A stretch of DNA of 64,000 nt from Chondrosia reniformis (Eukaryota > Porifera > Demospongiae > Chondrillida > Chondrillidae). The notes under the pieces were generated by a model. That model made no database searches. It saw only the letters and a program-made list of their open reading frames with translations, and was not told the DNA's origin. A program made the translations under genes and the position numbers. Positions 21,064-33,970 of this stretch are shown in pieces. Location of the stretch: positions 8,209,501-8,273,500 of the forward strand of contig OX359193.1 in assembly GCA_947172415.1 (NCBI GenBank). The letters run 5' to 3'. Numbering within the stretch: position 1 is the first letter of the stretch; every line of letters starts with the position of its first letter.

Positions 21064-24000
21064 TTACATTTTCTTCTTCCTCCTAGCCCTTTTCTGTGGG
21101 GGAGGAATAACCACACCCACTTTGTCACTATCATTATCACTGCTGGACACATTTTCCATTACAGTGGTAGTTTTACTGTTTCCTGACTGGTCCAACCCTT
21201 CCTTACTGCGTAGCCCTCTGCCTTTCATTCTCAATATTGCTCGATTCATTCGCTTGCTTTTCAACTTTGGTTCCTTTGGCAGCATCTTTGGGAGGAAGTG
21301 AGTAATCTTTGTTTGACTGTCCTAAATGGATATACTAAGCAGGATCAGTGTGCTTGGTATACAGATCTGAGAGGTGTACCAGTAGCCTATGAAGGTCTAA
21401 AGAGAGTTCTTGTAACTTAAATTGCAGATTAAAGATAGATTGCATGACCTGAATAAATTGAGATACCTACCTTTAATTCATTCATCTTCTTGAAGACAGG
21501 AGAGAGTGTGTCTGTAGCTTTCAGTTCGCTCCAACCAAATCTCATAATGGCATATCTAAGTTCCATGTCAAGGACTCTTCTATACCATACATTGGATGGC
21601 ATTTGGCATACACTATTATTAAGGATACTGTTTCAGCTCATACATGTCGGGAAATCCCCACTCAATGTCACCATGAGATTCATCCACAATAGGGTTCATG
21701 TAAGCAGACATTATCTGTCTATCAGGGAAGGCTGTTGGAAGTGAGAGTTTCAGCTACAGAAACACACACACACGGATGAGATGACATTATGCAAGAAAAT
21801 GTCTGACAAACCAAACGCTTGTGGTTCATGTGCTTATCAATAGACTCTGATTGTGAATATGCCTGATGCCATTCTCTAAATGTGCAGAACATATTCAAAA
21901 GTGTCACTTTATTACAATGTCATCTGACAAACCTCTGAGTATAGCTGAGGAGGATATTGACTCACTTGAACTTCTCCAAGACCTCTAGTCCACTTCCTGG
22001 GAAATCTCTCAGAATTTCTGTTGCTGTGACAACACCAATACCATCCACCCCATTTGTATAATCACTCCCAGTTATATAAGCTAAAACCACAAGGTTTTCC
22101 CTACTAACACCTGTATTCAAAGACATATAGGGGAAATGCCAAAATGATACATCATACACTAGTACCTTATGTATGCCTTGCTGTCCACATAAATTATACA
22201 TATACCTAAACATTGCTGAATGTCAGAATTGCTGTACATCTCTGTTGAGTAGTCAGAACTGAAAAAGTGTCGATATAACTTCCTGCCTCCAAACAGGAAG
22301 TAATCATTATCATCGGTGATGGTTCCTGCTACCATTTCCTGTTGATCCAGCCATGCGCACTGGGCTTCTGCTTCAGAAGGACTCAGAATGAATGGCATTT
22401 TAAAGAGAGTAAGAAGTTCCTAGGAGAATCAGTAACACAATATACCTACCATTGATAACAGAGTGTATCTCACATTTCTTGAGTATCACTATCTCACCTG
22501 TGCTTCTCTGTATATTTGTGCTGTCATTTCACTGGCATATCGTGACTGCTGTCCCTGTTCCATTTGTAACTGTTTCCTCTCCTCACTCAGTTGCGCAGAG
22601 AGAACATTTATATCCATCTATTACAACAAACAAAAATAATTACACAAAAGGCTGATTTTCTTTCCAATTAAATGTTAATTATTCAAACAATATTGATACC
22701 TCAACAGCGTCACTAATAAAGTGCTTATGTTCATCTCCACCAGGACCACCTTCGGGCTCCAGTGAGGTTGCTTCTACAGTGGTTGATGGTCCTTCTATTG
22801 ACTGTTTTACTCTTTGAACATTGACATCTGATATCACTGGTGCATCGTCAACATCTGATAATTCACCACTACTGGATGACGTAATATAACCTACTTCCTC
22901 TTCTGCTAACATCTGCTGACCACAGTTCTGTGGCTCAGCTGGCAATGGGTGTGGCTCAGTTGGCAATGGGTGTGGCTCAGCTGGCAATGGGTGTGGCTCA
23001 GCTGGCAATGGGTGTGGCTCAGTTGGCAATGGGTGTGGCTCAGCTGGCAATGGGTGTGGCTCAGCTGGCAATGGGTGTGGCTCAGCTGGCAATGGATGTG
23101 GCTCAGCTGGCAATGGGTGTGGCTCAGCTGGCAATGGGTGTGGCTCAGCTGGCAATGGGTGTGGCTCAGCTGGCAATGGGTGTGGCTCAGTTGGCAATGG
23201 GTGTGGCTCAGCTGGCAATGGGTGTGGCTCAGCTGGCAATGGGTGTGGCTCAGCTGGCAATGGGTGTGGCTCAGTTGGCAATGGGTGTGGCTCAGCTGGC
23301 AATGGGTGTGGTTCAACTGGCAATGGGTGTGACTCAATTGGCTCAACTGACAATGGGTGTGGCTCAATTGGCTCAACTGGCAATGGGTGTGGCACTAACT
23401 CTGCCTGTACCTGAGCAGACTTCTCCTTAGCTTCTCTGTGTGACAGTTGAGAGATCTGTGAGGTTGACTCAGTTGAAGGAGAAACATGTGGTTGTGGGAG
23501 TGGCTCAGGTGATTGTGGGTGTGGTTCCGATGACTGTGGGTGTGGTTCCGATGACTGTGGGTGTGGTTCCGATGACTGTGGGTGTAACTCAGGTGACTGT
23601 GGGTGTAGCTCAGGTGACTGTGGGTGTGGTTCTGATGACTGTGGGTGTAGCTCAGGTGACTGTGGGTGTGGCTGAAAACTTTCCTTATGCTGTATGGAGT
23701 GTACAGGACTACATGAGGGTGACTGAAGAGAGGTAGTTTTACAAGTCTCCTCTGAAAGAGAGACCTTGCCAAACTGACCTCATGTTCTACCTCACAACTC
23801 TTGGGCAATGCTTCTCTCTCAAGAGAACTCTCTTCATCACTATTTTGGGAGGACAGATTAACTAGTATATAATGTGCTGACTCTTTGGATATTATTCGTT
23901 TGGACTCGACCACTTTCCTCACATCAGACTCAACCCCAATGGAGGCAGAATGGCTAGATGCCATCTCTTTCTCTAGCTCCTCCAGTTTGCGAGATAAAGT

Positions 24001-25391
24001 TCTCCGACCAATCAGTCTTTCCAATTGGAAGGAGGAGAAGTGGCTGTAGTCCTTTTAAGGCAGAGTGCAAAGGTCACATGCAAAAAAGTTAACAGTGGTC
24101 ACACCTTAATTACTAACCATAGGAACATCCTCCAAGTACCGCAGTGTTTTTTCTTTATCAGCAAGTCTTTTTTCAGAGATGAGTTCATGTTGAATTTCTG
24201 ATGGAAGAGCTTTAAATTCAGCACTGTCAACATCCAGCATTGATATATCTTCAAATCTCTACATATAAGAGAGAGTACATCTTCACATCACAAACAACAC
24301 CTATATCTTCTCATAGTCTAAACAGCTGAGGAGTTTGGTAATTAATAATCCTTTTGATTACAAGTCCAAACACAAGAGAGGAGAAGGTTGTGGGTGATTG
24401 CTTTAGTAGTTAATGGATCATCAGTGACCTACAGGTACAGAGGATTGTCTAAACAATCCAGTAGGGTAATTCCCCTACTATGCTCCATATAGCACTGTAC
24501 ATGTTACCTGAAGTGCAGGTGCTTCTGGTGAGGGCACATCAGTGTCATGTGACGGCATGTCAGTGTCATCCAGATCTTCCTGAAGAGATTCTGAGAGTGG
24601 TGGCAGTTGAAAAGGGTCATCATCTCTTGTTACATTCCCCAATACCAGCCCATCCAGTCCTGAGGAGCTATTTCAGTAAGAACAGAAGTGAATGTGATGT
24701 TGTACTGTACAATCAGACCACATGGTAGTACCTTGAGGCGCCTACAGTTTCATTAAGTGCTGCAGTTTTAATAACGTTCTTCAACAATTTATTGGCTAAT
24801 TTCTGTGACCTCTTGGCCGCAACATACCTCCTATGTTGCCGGCTACTCTACAAAGGCAAGATAAACCATGCTGATGAACCACAACAGACATCATACAACC
24901 AGTAAGGGAATAGGAAATTTAACATTAAGATAAACCATAATCTTGCATAGCCAGACCATTCCTCTTGCATAAGGGGAATGGTCTGGTTACGTAAGACTAA
25001 CTCCATTACAGGAGGGTTCAACTGACCATGGTTTTCAGCTTCAGTTGTGGTGTTGCCCCATCAAACACAAATACTGGTTTGATGCCGTAATACAGCAGTT
25101 TGCATATCCTGTTGAACAGTAGCATCAAGTGTCCATTTCTGCTGCTGCGGCCATCTTTGTCTCTCATCCCATATAGAGCCTGATACAGCCATATACTGAT
25201 ATCTACGATTGAAACATGCCATATCCCATAGATAGTAGTATAGAATATCTATTATATCTACGTTTATCAGTTAAACCGTTACCATAGTTATAAACAGACA
25301 TACCTACTGCCAGGATTTTCCCCTGTAGGCTCTCCAGCACTACAGCTCGACCTGTGGGCTCCAGTAGTTTCCACAATCCCTGCACTCCCAT
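21064..25391 (-). CDS. ERCC5: XPG/ERCC5 structure-specific DNA repair endonuclease
   Basis: Fourteen exons between 25391 and 21064 (first 25391-25304, largest 23749-22700, last 21321-21064) sum to 3015 nt, 1004 aa. It makes the 3' incision in nucleotide excision repair and binds TFIIH in the nucleus. The N nuclease domain starts [20 protein letters not shown] with [14 protein letters not shown] and KPVFVFDG. The I domain has [29 protein letters not shown] and [14 protein letters not shown], so the metal-binding acidic residues are present. [15 protein letters not shown] matches the vertebrate spacer start. The C terminus carries a PCNA-box-like QTKITHFL and a basic end KRARRKKKM. The spacer is odd: it is dominated by two Pro-rich heptad arrays. 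The exon 6/7 junction implies a very short intron (29 or 41 nt). Confidence 0.95.
22924..23396 (-). repeat. coding minisatellite: about 19-21 PHPLPAE heptads in XPG
   Basis: A 21-bp unit (ggctcagctggcaatgggtgt on the + strand) is repeated in frame inside the large XPG exon. Variants have Thr or Val at position 6, and two upstream units are lengthened to [10 protein letters not shown]. Confidence 0.95.
23490..23675 (-). repeat. second coding heptad array in [17 protein letters not shown]
   Basis: About eight 21-bp units on the same strand, N-terminal to the PHPLPAE array in the protein. Both arrays keep a H-P at positions 2-3 and Glu at position 7, so they may share an origin. Confidence 0.85.
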
Positions 25392-25595
25392 TGAGATGGG
25401 GAACTACCTTACGTCATTGATCATGTGACATAGTCAGCGCCCCACGAGTGCAGCAAGTAAAAAATGGCTGCACTGTTGAACTGAATTTTTGAGCAGAATT
25501 ATTATTTGCAGTCAAAGCTTCAGTTTTTCCACCGAATTAAGAGAGAAACAGTGGTGTGGTAGCTTCTTTAGAAGCGCTATTTCCAACAACTAGCG
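25392..25595. promoter_or_regulatory. 204-bp bidirectional promoter region
   Basis: It separates the XPG start codon (- strand) from the start of the 80-aa protein (+ strand), so both promoters must lie here. Confidence 0.55.
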
Positions 25596-25936
25596 ATGCC
25601 TGTACTAATGGCTCCCTTGTTTTGGAAACTTCTTGCAATAGCCATTGGAAAGAAGCTCACAGTGTACCTCTTGGGGCGCGCGTACGGCTACCCTCGAGTG
25701 TACAGGCGCTTGCTGGAACTAAGTAGGAAACGAATAGAAGACAAAACGAGAAGACGCCAGCTATTTCTTAGAGTCAAGCAATTTTTTAGATTGCCCAACA
25801 AGATGTACAGTTGGTTTAGAAGGTAAATTCCCAGAAATAATTGCTGGGGCAAGGGGTTTCAGGACCTAGTCAAGTCACATGACTCTCACATGACTTGCCT
25901 TTTCTTTTCTCTCTCTGTAGAAGACCTCCACAGTGA
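25596..25936 (+). CDS. unrecognised 80-aa basic protein with N-terminal hydrophobic segment
   Basis: Two exons (25596-25822, 25921-25936) give 243 nt. The protein begins MPVLMAPLFWKLLAIAIGKK, a possible membrane or import signal, then becomes strongly basic (RVYRRLLELSRKRIEDKTRR, QFFRLPNKMYSWFRRR) and ends PPQ. Splicing adds only five codons, ending in TGA. A hydrophobic start followed by Arg/Lys-rich helices suggests a mitochondrial or ribosome-associated small protein, but I do not recognise it. An aataaa lies at about 26230 in the AT-rich 3' flank. Confidence 0.6.
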
Positions 25937-26321
25937 ATTGATTGGGCAACATACTAGTAGACTGTTTTTATTCTCATATTCTGACAGATTTCATTTGCAA
26001 ATTCACCCTCCTTGTATACGTAATTATGACCATATATGCAAAAGTATATTTGATATAGACATGGTTGTGATTCAAATGAACAATCTTATATTAGCCAGGA
26101 ATTAATCCAAACACTGGTGACTATGCATCGGTACAATTATGTACATCCATATCTGATTCAGTGTATGTGAATTGTGCACAGAAATTGATTACTTTGTAAA
26201 TATATATATATATATATATATTAATGGGAATAAAAGAATTTAATGAGAAGTCTTTAGAAGTCTGGGAGGGTGGAGAAGTTACAGGGAGAGGTAGTGGTAC
26301 GTGGGTGGGTGGATGAACAAA
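25937..26321. other. 3' flanks of the 80-aa gene and RYK (convergent)
   Basis: AT-rich with a (ta)n run near 26201-26220. No gene. Confidence 0.5.
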
Positions 26322-29300
26322 TCAAATGAAACTGTTTAATTTAGAGTGGAACTCTTCAAGGGCTATTGTTAAATAACTAAATCTTGGTCTGTCTCCTGCT
26401 GTCAATGCCCAGCACTGTCCCATCACAGAGAACCTGAACCACAGGATAAACAGGAGCACATTAATACTACTAATATACTGTAATACCCATATACAATATA
26501 AGGTCTAGACCAAATGGATACGTACATACGTATATGTATGGCTAAGGATTTCCTTAAGTTAGAAATAGTTTTATCATTCAATGCTACTGGAATTTTCCTC
26601 ATTTTTCAAATCACAATGAAGTGTGACGTTGTTCAACCTTGAGTGTATACATAATCAAGGAAAAATTCTATACTAATTGGAATTCTTTAGGTCAAAGTTC
26701 AAATATACACTATACTGCCTACAAATATTGAATCTTAGCAGACTGTACCACAAGTGTTTATATTTGCCATTGAACATAATAGACTTGCAATAAACAATGA
26801 CTTACAGCTCGTCAGGGCAGTGTTTGGGTTGCAGTAACCTTCTACCTGCACTGAGATACGCAACCATGTGCTCCACAGGTAAGTCATCGTAAGGGACGGC
26901 CCCTAGTGACAGTATCTCCCACAGGACCACTCCAAAGGACCACTAAATTAAGTGAAAATACTAGTAGTAATTACACATACATGTTCATTTCTTAGACCAT
27001 AAAGAGACACCTTAACCAGTATAAGCAGTTGTTAAACTGTTAGGAACTTGTGACACTTAAATAGCTCTGCATGAGTTAGAGGGTAACTTCCTATCAAATT
27101 AACCAGCAAAGTATGTGAGTGTCATGGTTGAGGTGTGCAGTTTGTATGATTCCTTTGATCTTACCACATCTGAATAGAGTGTGTACAGTCCTTCTTGTAA
27201 CACTTCAATGGCTTGCCACCTGACAGCAATCATCTCTCCAGTAGCCAGCATCTGGTAGTCATCCGGAAAGAGGTCCCATCCTAGGGCACTGTCTCCAATC
27301 TTTATACGGAGACCTTCATGTACACTGTAGAGGGGGAGGGGCAGGTGGGCAAGTAATGGAACACAAATTCAATTACTCTAAAGTACACCAGATTCTGACA
27401 ATGATACAAGACAGTGATAGATATTGACTTGAATGTGTATTCTGTATAATAATATCATACAGCTCAACACAATGTATATAGCATCATATTGATATAAAAA
27501 CTGCTAACAAACATGTATGTAGTTTTGTATGTATGTAAGGTGTATGTAAGTCTTACTATATGCTCCTCGCTGCCAGATCCTTATGGACCAAATTTAGTTT
27601 CTTTGTAATGTGATACATTCCTCTGGCTATCTGCATCGACATGTAGACCAAGTGCTGAGTCGACAAACCCTGAATATATCATTGAGAAAACAATGACCAA
27701 GTTAATCCAATCAAACAAGATTACTGACACATTAAGCCAAAACAATGGGGCATACCTTATACAATGAATTACTGCATCAACTTATGGAGTGTAATCAACA
27801 TAGGGAGATGTACTAAAGCTAGTCTTGTACATTTACACAATGCTTAACCAATGCACATCTACATCTACTTAACCAGTCATTATCAATAAGTTTCTTCATT
27901 TAGAGAATAAAAGTCCAGAGAACAGGTTTGTGAAGAAAGTCTCACTCTCAGCTGTTAAGGATGAATAAGGTTGTGGCTTTACTTGTGATTGTAGCAATCC
28001 TGACAACTTTAAAGTTGAACTGTAAAGCTTCCAGTAAGTCACATAGCTACCACTCCCTGTACCACTACCTCTCCCTGTAACCACTACCACTCCCTGTAAC
28101 CTCTCCCTGTACCACTACCTCTCCCTGTAACCTCTCCCCGTACCACTACCTCTCCCCGTACCACTACCACTCCCCGTAACCTCTCCCCGTACCACTCCCC
28201 CTATTCTCCCACTCCTCAGGTTTTTATACTGATTGCTCAGATGCCTACAGAAGGGGAATCCGAAGCTCTTGTGTGATTGAAATTAAACCTGGCACATTAA
28301 AATCTTACAAAACATTCTGCCGAATGGACAATGTAGAACGAAGAGGCTGGACAGTTTTTCAGAGGCGGCTGGATGGTTCTGTTAATTTCGCCCGGAGCTG
28401 GAAGGAATACAGGGCAGGATTTGGTTATGTTGAGGGGGAATACTGGCTGGGACTCGACTGCCTGAACCAGCTTACACAGACACCTTACCAGCACAACACT
28501 ACACTCCGCATCAGCATGTGCACATTTGACGGAGAGTGTGCTGAGACACGGTACAACTACTTCAAAGTGCTCGGCTCCAAGTTCTGGTATATTGCTTACA
28601 TCACAGATTTTGACCAAAATTCGACAGCTGGTGATACACTTGGTGTTGCAGCCAACCCAACCAGAAATGCCCATCTTAGAGTAAGACATTAGTTGCAATG
28701 ACCACCGGTTGATATAGATTATGTACGTATGTATATTGGCTGTAACCTGCTTACTTAGACTAGCTTTCAAGACACTTCTCACAGCATTTCCATAATATGT
28801 GTATATGTGGATGGTTTAAAGTAAATTTCGGTGCTAGTATCAACTTGTGTATGTATACTTCCTTTTCATCTGTTGCCATGGCCACAAACACTTCTGAAAC
28901 TCTTATGCAGCGACACAGAATGTATATGTAGTACATATGTAGTACATATGTATGCAAAGTGACAGTGTCTTCTTCTACATATTAGGAGTTTAGCACATTT
29001 GACGTTGATAATGACAACTCGACTAAAAACTGTGCGGTCCTGTCAAGCAGTGGCTGGTGGCACAATCGGTGCTGGTTGGCTAATCTAAACGGCATATACC
29101 AACCAAGAGCTGTCAATGCGTGGACTGCCATTCACTGGCTTCCATTCACAAACAAATCATTGGAATTTGTGGAAATGTCCATCTACAGCGAACCAGTTCA
29201 TTTTGACTATGCTTGAATACTACCATACTGCAAACTAGCCATTTACTAATACTAGTATGTGTGTTCTCTCAATAGAAGTAGAATGATAAATATTTTGAGT

Positions 29301-32300
29301 GAAACTTTAGAGTATGAGTCTCATATGTAAGTAACATGATCTGAAGGCAGGTTCAAATGGTTGTGGTTGGCTTATCACACAAGTACACACATTAGTAAGG
29401 TAATATGCAAATGTCCTAAGGTACATACATATATTGTACACTAGTACATACACAATGGGACATGATATTCACAGAGCCCATCAGCAACAATTAAGTGGAT
29501 TACATTAACCCCTAATGTATGTTCTAAGTGAACACATTCCCTGCATCATATTAATAATGCCATTTATTACTATCACTAATGTTAGACCCTCTTGCATTAC
29601 ACACCTGATAATGCAGCTAAGATACACATATCAGGATTATAATTCACTTGATTAACAATCAACAAGTCACAAAGCTGTACACGCAGACAAGAAATGCAAC
29701 CTTCTAAGTAATATTTAGCTAAAAGAGACAAATGGACTCTCTTCAGCACTTAAATGTACATATGTGTATGGTTGTAATATATTATTATTATTATTAATGT
29801 GCCCATGGTATAAATATACTATAGGAATGCCAACCAATTGGCTAAGAGGCACAGGGCTATACCTGGGCACCTATAATATGCAGACAATTTCACTTCCTAC
29901 CTGCTTTAGAACAGAATTCCCTGCTCCATCTCGCACATCATTCAGTAGGTGCTTGAGGGAGCCATAGAGGGTCTTGGGAAAGAGGAACATGGGAGCTCCG
30001 GCCTCTTTGTGGAGGACACCCAGCAGACTGAAACAGTGCCGATGGTTGGTGTGTCGCAATAACATGACACTCTCCATGAACTGGTTTAAAATGGACTCCG
30101 GAGAGTCATCTAAAGGATGAGGTAGAACAGCCATAAACCACATATTAATCCATAGGAATGTACATTGTATCACTTACAAAGTTATAATTACTTTAACAAT
30201 AATCACAAAATGAAATTAAGTTAAACATATTAGCTTCATTAACACATAAATAGCCAATAGAACAGGAACAATGATATATTAGCCTGTTTACATACCCATG
30301 CATATCCAGTATGAGAATGGGCTAGTTACTTGCATCTGGTATGGGAATGGGAATGGGCTAGTTACATGCATCTGGTATGGGAATGGGGATGGGCTAGTTA
30401 CTTGCATCTGGTATGGGAATGGGGATGGATGTTAGACAGAAATGTATACTCAAATGTAAACTAACTGCAACTCTCCTCACCTTTAATGGTCTTCACGAGA
30501 ACAGCAGTACCTCCTTCAACATCGTCCTCTGCATTTGTGAGGTAACCTTCATAGATAAGGGCAAACTGTCCTTGTCGTAACAGATCTCCCATTGATAGTC
30601 TCCTTTCATCTACTGCTCTCTCCTTCAAGCTCTGGAATGTCCAGGTCCTGCGCACTGGACTGGTCATCTGGGGCACCCTTCCCATTCCAGAATGAGTTGG
30701 GAAGAGAACATTCTCTGATTCCACATGTGTCGTGGCACCGATCTGAATGGACACACCCGCTTGATACATCGGATACATGGAGACCGGTTCACTTTGGTAG
30801 TGCTGCAGGCCGCCAAACACCTCAGCTTCCAATGCATCACGGCTCATATCATCGAAGCTACGTACATGTACGTAAAAATGGAAAGCTAAATAACTTTCAC
30901 ATCAACCTAGTATACTAAAACAGTGCTTCAAAATTTGACAATTCCTATCGCAAAGCTTCTTTTTAAGAAGAAGTGTAGAATGTACGTACATTAGAGTGTA
31001 CGTACTTACTCTTCAGAATCTCTCCTCCTTCCTCTTAGAACATCTCTGAGCACTCTCCAATGATAGAGCACCACGATGACTATTATAATGACAACCACTC
31101 CAGCCACCAGTCCAGTTACCACAAACAGTATGTTCCTAACGTTCTGATCACTTGAGCTGGCTGTGTCTGTTGTTTGGCCAGAACAGACTTTCTGAAAGTT
31201 AATTGTGTAATTTATAGATCCACTAGTCAGAGAGTGGAACTTAAAATCTATTGCGATATTAACTTCATTCACCTGCTTCTTGCATTCAAAATTAATTACC
31301 AATTCTAAAAAAGAGAAATAGTAACTTGTTCAACAAATCTGGCAACTCTACAAAGTTGTTAGTGGGGACTCACCAGTTGGTGACTCGGGAACTCTCTGGA
31401 ATTCTCCTCTTTGAGGAGAACCTGTTACTGCTTCTTCATTTGACGTTAATACATATATATTAGCTTGTATGTCCTACGAAGTAAATTAAACACAGTGCTT
31501 ATATACGCATGTACATACATACATGTACACACATGAATATTGAGCCATCCAATAGTCATACAACACGGGACAGAATCAATTGGATGCAGCTATATATATA
31601 CAGTGATCAGATATTTCAATCCTCTGTCTTTATTTTGTTATGCACAAGGTACGTATTTCACTGCTAGCAGGAGATATTACAGGAAACAGCATCATATTAA
31701 TGCACAAATATCAGCTCAGGCAACCTTTGTGCTTAATACTGGCAACACTCACAGATATGTCCATGTGTGTACGTACGTATATACGCACCATCACAACATA
31801 TGCATACTCACTGAGTTACTGGCATGGTGCCAGGTTAGAGTGAAGGTGTCACTTTGAATGGGTTCCAGTTCAGACGGCCTCAGAATGCGTACTCCATTTA
31901 TAATGTAATCGACATTACTAGTGGAACCTACATAGCAGCAATGAGTATAACAGTAGTGACAGTCTATGTGCACTGGTAGACACACACACAACAGAAGAGG
32001 CTAAAAGGAGCCTCCACAGAGACCATATGGCAGGTCTAAAAGTCTGGGGAGGATATTCTACAAATTTCAGGGAGAGACGGTAATTAGTGAAAATAGTCTC
32101 AGTACACACGGGAGATGTAGTACATATCTCAGCAATGAAAAACCTATGAAAATTTTCATTATAAGTAATGATAGAAAAGCTTAGCTAATTTATGTCTATG
32201 CATCTTTCCTGCCATAAAGCCATACAACCAAATCGAAAACAATATAGGAAGCTGCTATATAAATATAAAACATTCTCACACAAAGCTTCCTCCTCTATAC

Positions 32301-33498
32301 AGCATTACCCACAAGGCAGAAATAGGTAAGGGAAAAGTAGATCTATTTTTCCTGATCACTTAGGATCAACATTGTGATGTAGTCATGTGATGAACTATAC
32401 AGCCACCATATATGGAATGGGCTCCAGGGAATGGGATATAGAGTGCCTCAGTTGAGCAATGCAGCAACAATTTAAGGCATTTCCCTACAAGGTAAGCTGA
32501 GGTTGAGGCATCCGTAGTAAGTTGTGACATCCAAAATTTACAAATAGTCAACTGAAAGAGACACAAAGTGACAATTCCTAGCATATACAAATATACTGAG
32601 ATGACGTATATGAAATATCAGGTAACAGCTAGATACCAGCCTACAAGGGTAGTTACCCAACATGGAATACTTTGCCAGTTAAAGGTGACCTCTCTAATAT
32701 TTGCTTACATTGGACAACTAAGGAGAATAGGAAAGACATTCAAAAGGGAAAATTGCTGCTTCAGAATAAGAGGGTAGAATGACATCACAGTTTAGCTCTA
32801 GATCAAAGTGACCTAATTTAGCTGATTCAGTCATAAACACCACAAAGAGTTAATGGTGTAATGCATTACTGTAACAGACACCATAAACTCTGTTTTATTC
32901 TATAGTCAAGTCATATATTCAATAACTCTTTTTGTACCGTGTCTGAACAGGGAAATACTTTTACTTTCTATATGGCCTCGGGCTAGGAAACACTCCACTT
33001 GGAAGCTCCCTGTACAGTGGTGGATTTAGGGGGAGGGGTGCTGAAACACCTCCCACTAAGTTTGACTTTGTAGTTATCCTTATTCTTTTTGAGGACCTCA
33101 CTCCTAATTCATCATCGTCTTTTTGAGGGGAGAGATTCTAGTTCCCATAAAGCGACCTTTGGTTTCACCCGTTAGATCATGATCATTGTGCTCCTCAGGA
33201 GACACGAGTGGGTGGGATAAATCTAGAGTCAATGATGATGACACTTGGACCACCTCTGTAGGAATACACATTACTGCATACCTTACGATAGTTCACCGCT
33301 AGGACATACTATATACCAACAAAACGACCCCCTTGAAGAAGTAATGAACCACACGTACAGATCTAGTGCTAGATATCAGCACTCACCGTCACTGAGAACA
33401 GCTCGTAGGAGTTGTAGGAATAGACCTTCGAATCCATTTTGACTCTGACATACGCTTATTGACAAAAATAACAAACCAATAAAAGACCATTTCTCCAT
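26322..33498 (-). CDS. RYK: RYK/Derailed-type Wnt receptor pseudokinase
   Basis: Ten exons (33498-33387, 31927-31812, 31473-31374, 31304-31010, 30857-30481, 30109-29901, 27669-27557, 27324-27165, 26942-26806, 26433-26322) sum to 1731 nt, 576 aa, near the 607 aa of human RYK. The order is a signal peptide (MEKWSFIGLLFLSISVCQSQ), a WIF-type ectodomain (VDYIINGVRILRPSELEPIQ, FTLTWHHAS, then VINFECKKQVNEVNIAIDF), one membrane span (VVTGLVAGVVVIIIVIVVLY) and a kinase-like domain. The domain keeps VLVKTI, HKDLAARS and WSFGVVLWEILSLGAVPYDD. The glycine loop is degenerate (RQGQFALIYEG) and DFG is replaced by DSA, as in the RYK family, which is thought to be catalytically weak or dead. Wnt binding through WIF is family knowledge. 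Introns 1 (1.46 kb) and 6 (2.2 kb) are unusually long here; intron 6 hosts another gene. Confidence 0.93.
27961..29216 (+). CDS. secreted fibrinogen-related (ficolin-like) lectin, nested in RYK intron
   Basis: Three exons (27961-28033, 28220-28680, 28986-29216) sum to 765 nt, 254 aa. A signal peptide (MNKVVALLVIVAILTTLKLN) leads almost directly into one fibrinogen C-terminal domain: YTDCSDAYRRGIRSSCVIEI, CRMDNVERRGWTVFQRRLDG, then GEYWLGLDCLNQLT, FSTFDVDND, and SSGWWHNRCWLANLNGIY. The Cys pair and the acidic DVDND of the calcium site are present, so it should fold and bind ligand. There is no collagen or coiled-coil stalk, so how it multimerises is unclear. Such lectins recognise acetylated sugars in innate immunity; that role is inferred. 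The whole gene lies inside intron 6 of RYK on the opposite strand. Confidence 0.92.
28046..28210. repeat. minisatellite in intron 1 of the fibrinogen-domain gene
   Basis: Units of ccactacctctccctgtaac and shorter variants repeat up to the splice acceptor and double as its polypyrimidine tract. Confidence 0.85.
30296..30428. repeat. about 37-bp tandem repeat in a RYK intron
   Basis: Three to four copies of gggctagttacttgcatctg followed by gtatgggaatggg, with small internal duplications of gggaat. Confidence 0.85.
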
Positions 33499-33970
33499 AA
33501 CCAGGGGTCTTCCGTGCCCTCCTACAATAACGTTCCTTACAATTTTGAAGAAAGTAGATCAATCTAGAATCACTTATAACTAGATCAACTTTTTCTAGTT
33601 ATTTCGACGCGGCCACGGACGGACTTCAGCCTGTTATTAAACCACACGCCACCTTGGCATATAATACTGTTTACTCATGCGTTATAATCAACACTCCGAA
33701 TACTGTTAACGCGACGGCGATATTAGCGCCAGTACTGACAAACTAGGCGATATAAACAGTACAAATAAAAGAAATTAAATGGCGGCTATTCTGTGACGAT
33801 CCTTTGATCGATCTTTTTTGGCCAAAAATCGTTTTTACATTGTCAATTGGCAGCTATAAATAATATCTCACCGAATAATAAGTGCAGGCTATCGAACTGG
33901 TCAACTTGAGACCACCACTTGTAGTTCCGTGGGAAAGGTCTGACTGACTAGCCAATAATAATTGTGGGCC
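33499..33970. promoter_or_regulatory. bidirectional promoter region between RYK and ANKRD39
   Basis: 472 bp separate two divergent start codons. It contains a CpG-containing stretch (33605-33735, for example cgcgacggcgatattagcgc) that stands out from the AT-rich surroundings and is a likely promoter core. Confidence 0.5.

Noticed and set aside
22906..23736. Open frames on + and - strands over the XPG spacer (MAQLAMGV..., HTHCQLS..., MTVGVVP...)
   Set aside because: They are other-frame readings of the 21-bp repeats. Only the PHPLPAE/HPQSSE frame joins conserved XPG exons.
23395..23780. His-rich continuation of the XPG exon ([11 protein letters not shown] type)
   Set aside because: It would run out of frame with the conserved downstream nuclease domain. 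A short intron explains the switch to the acidic heptad frame.
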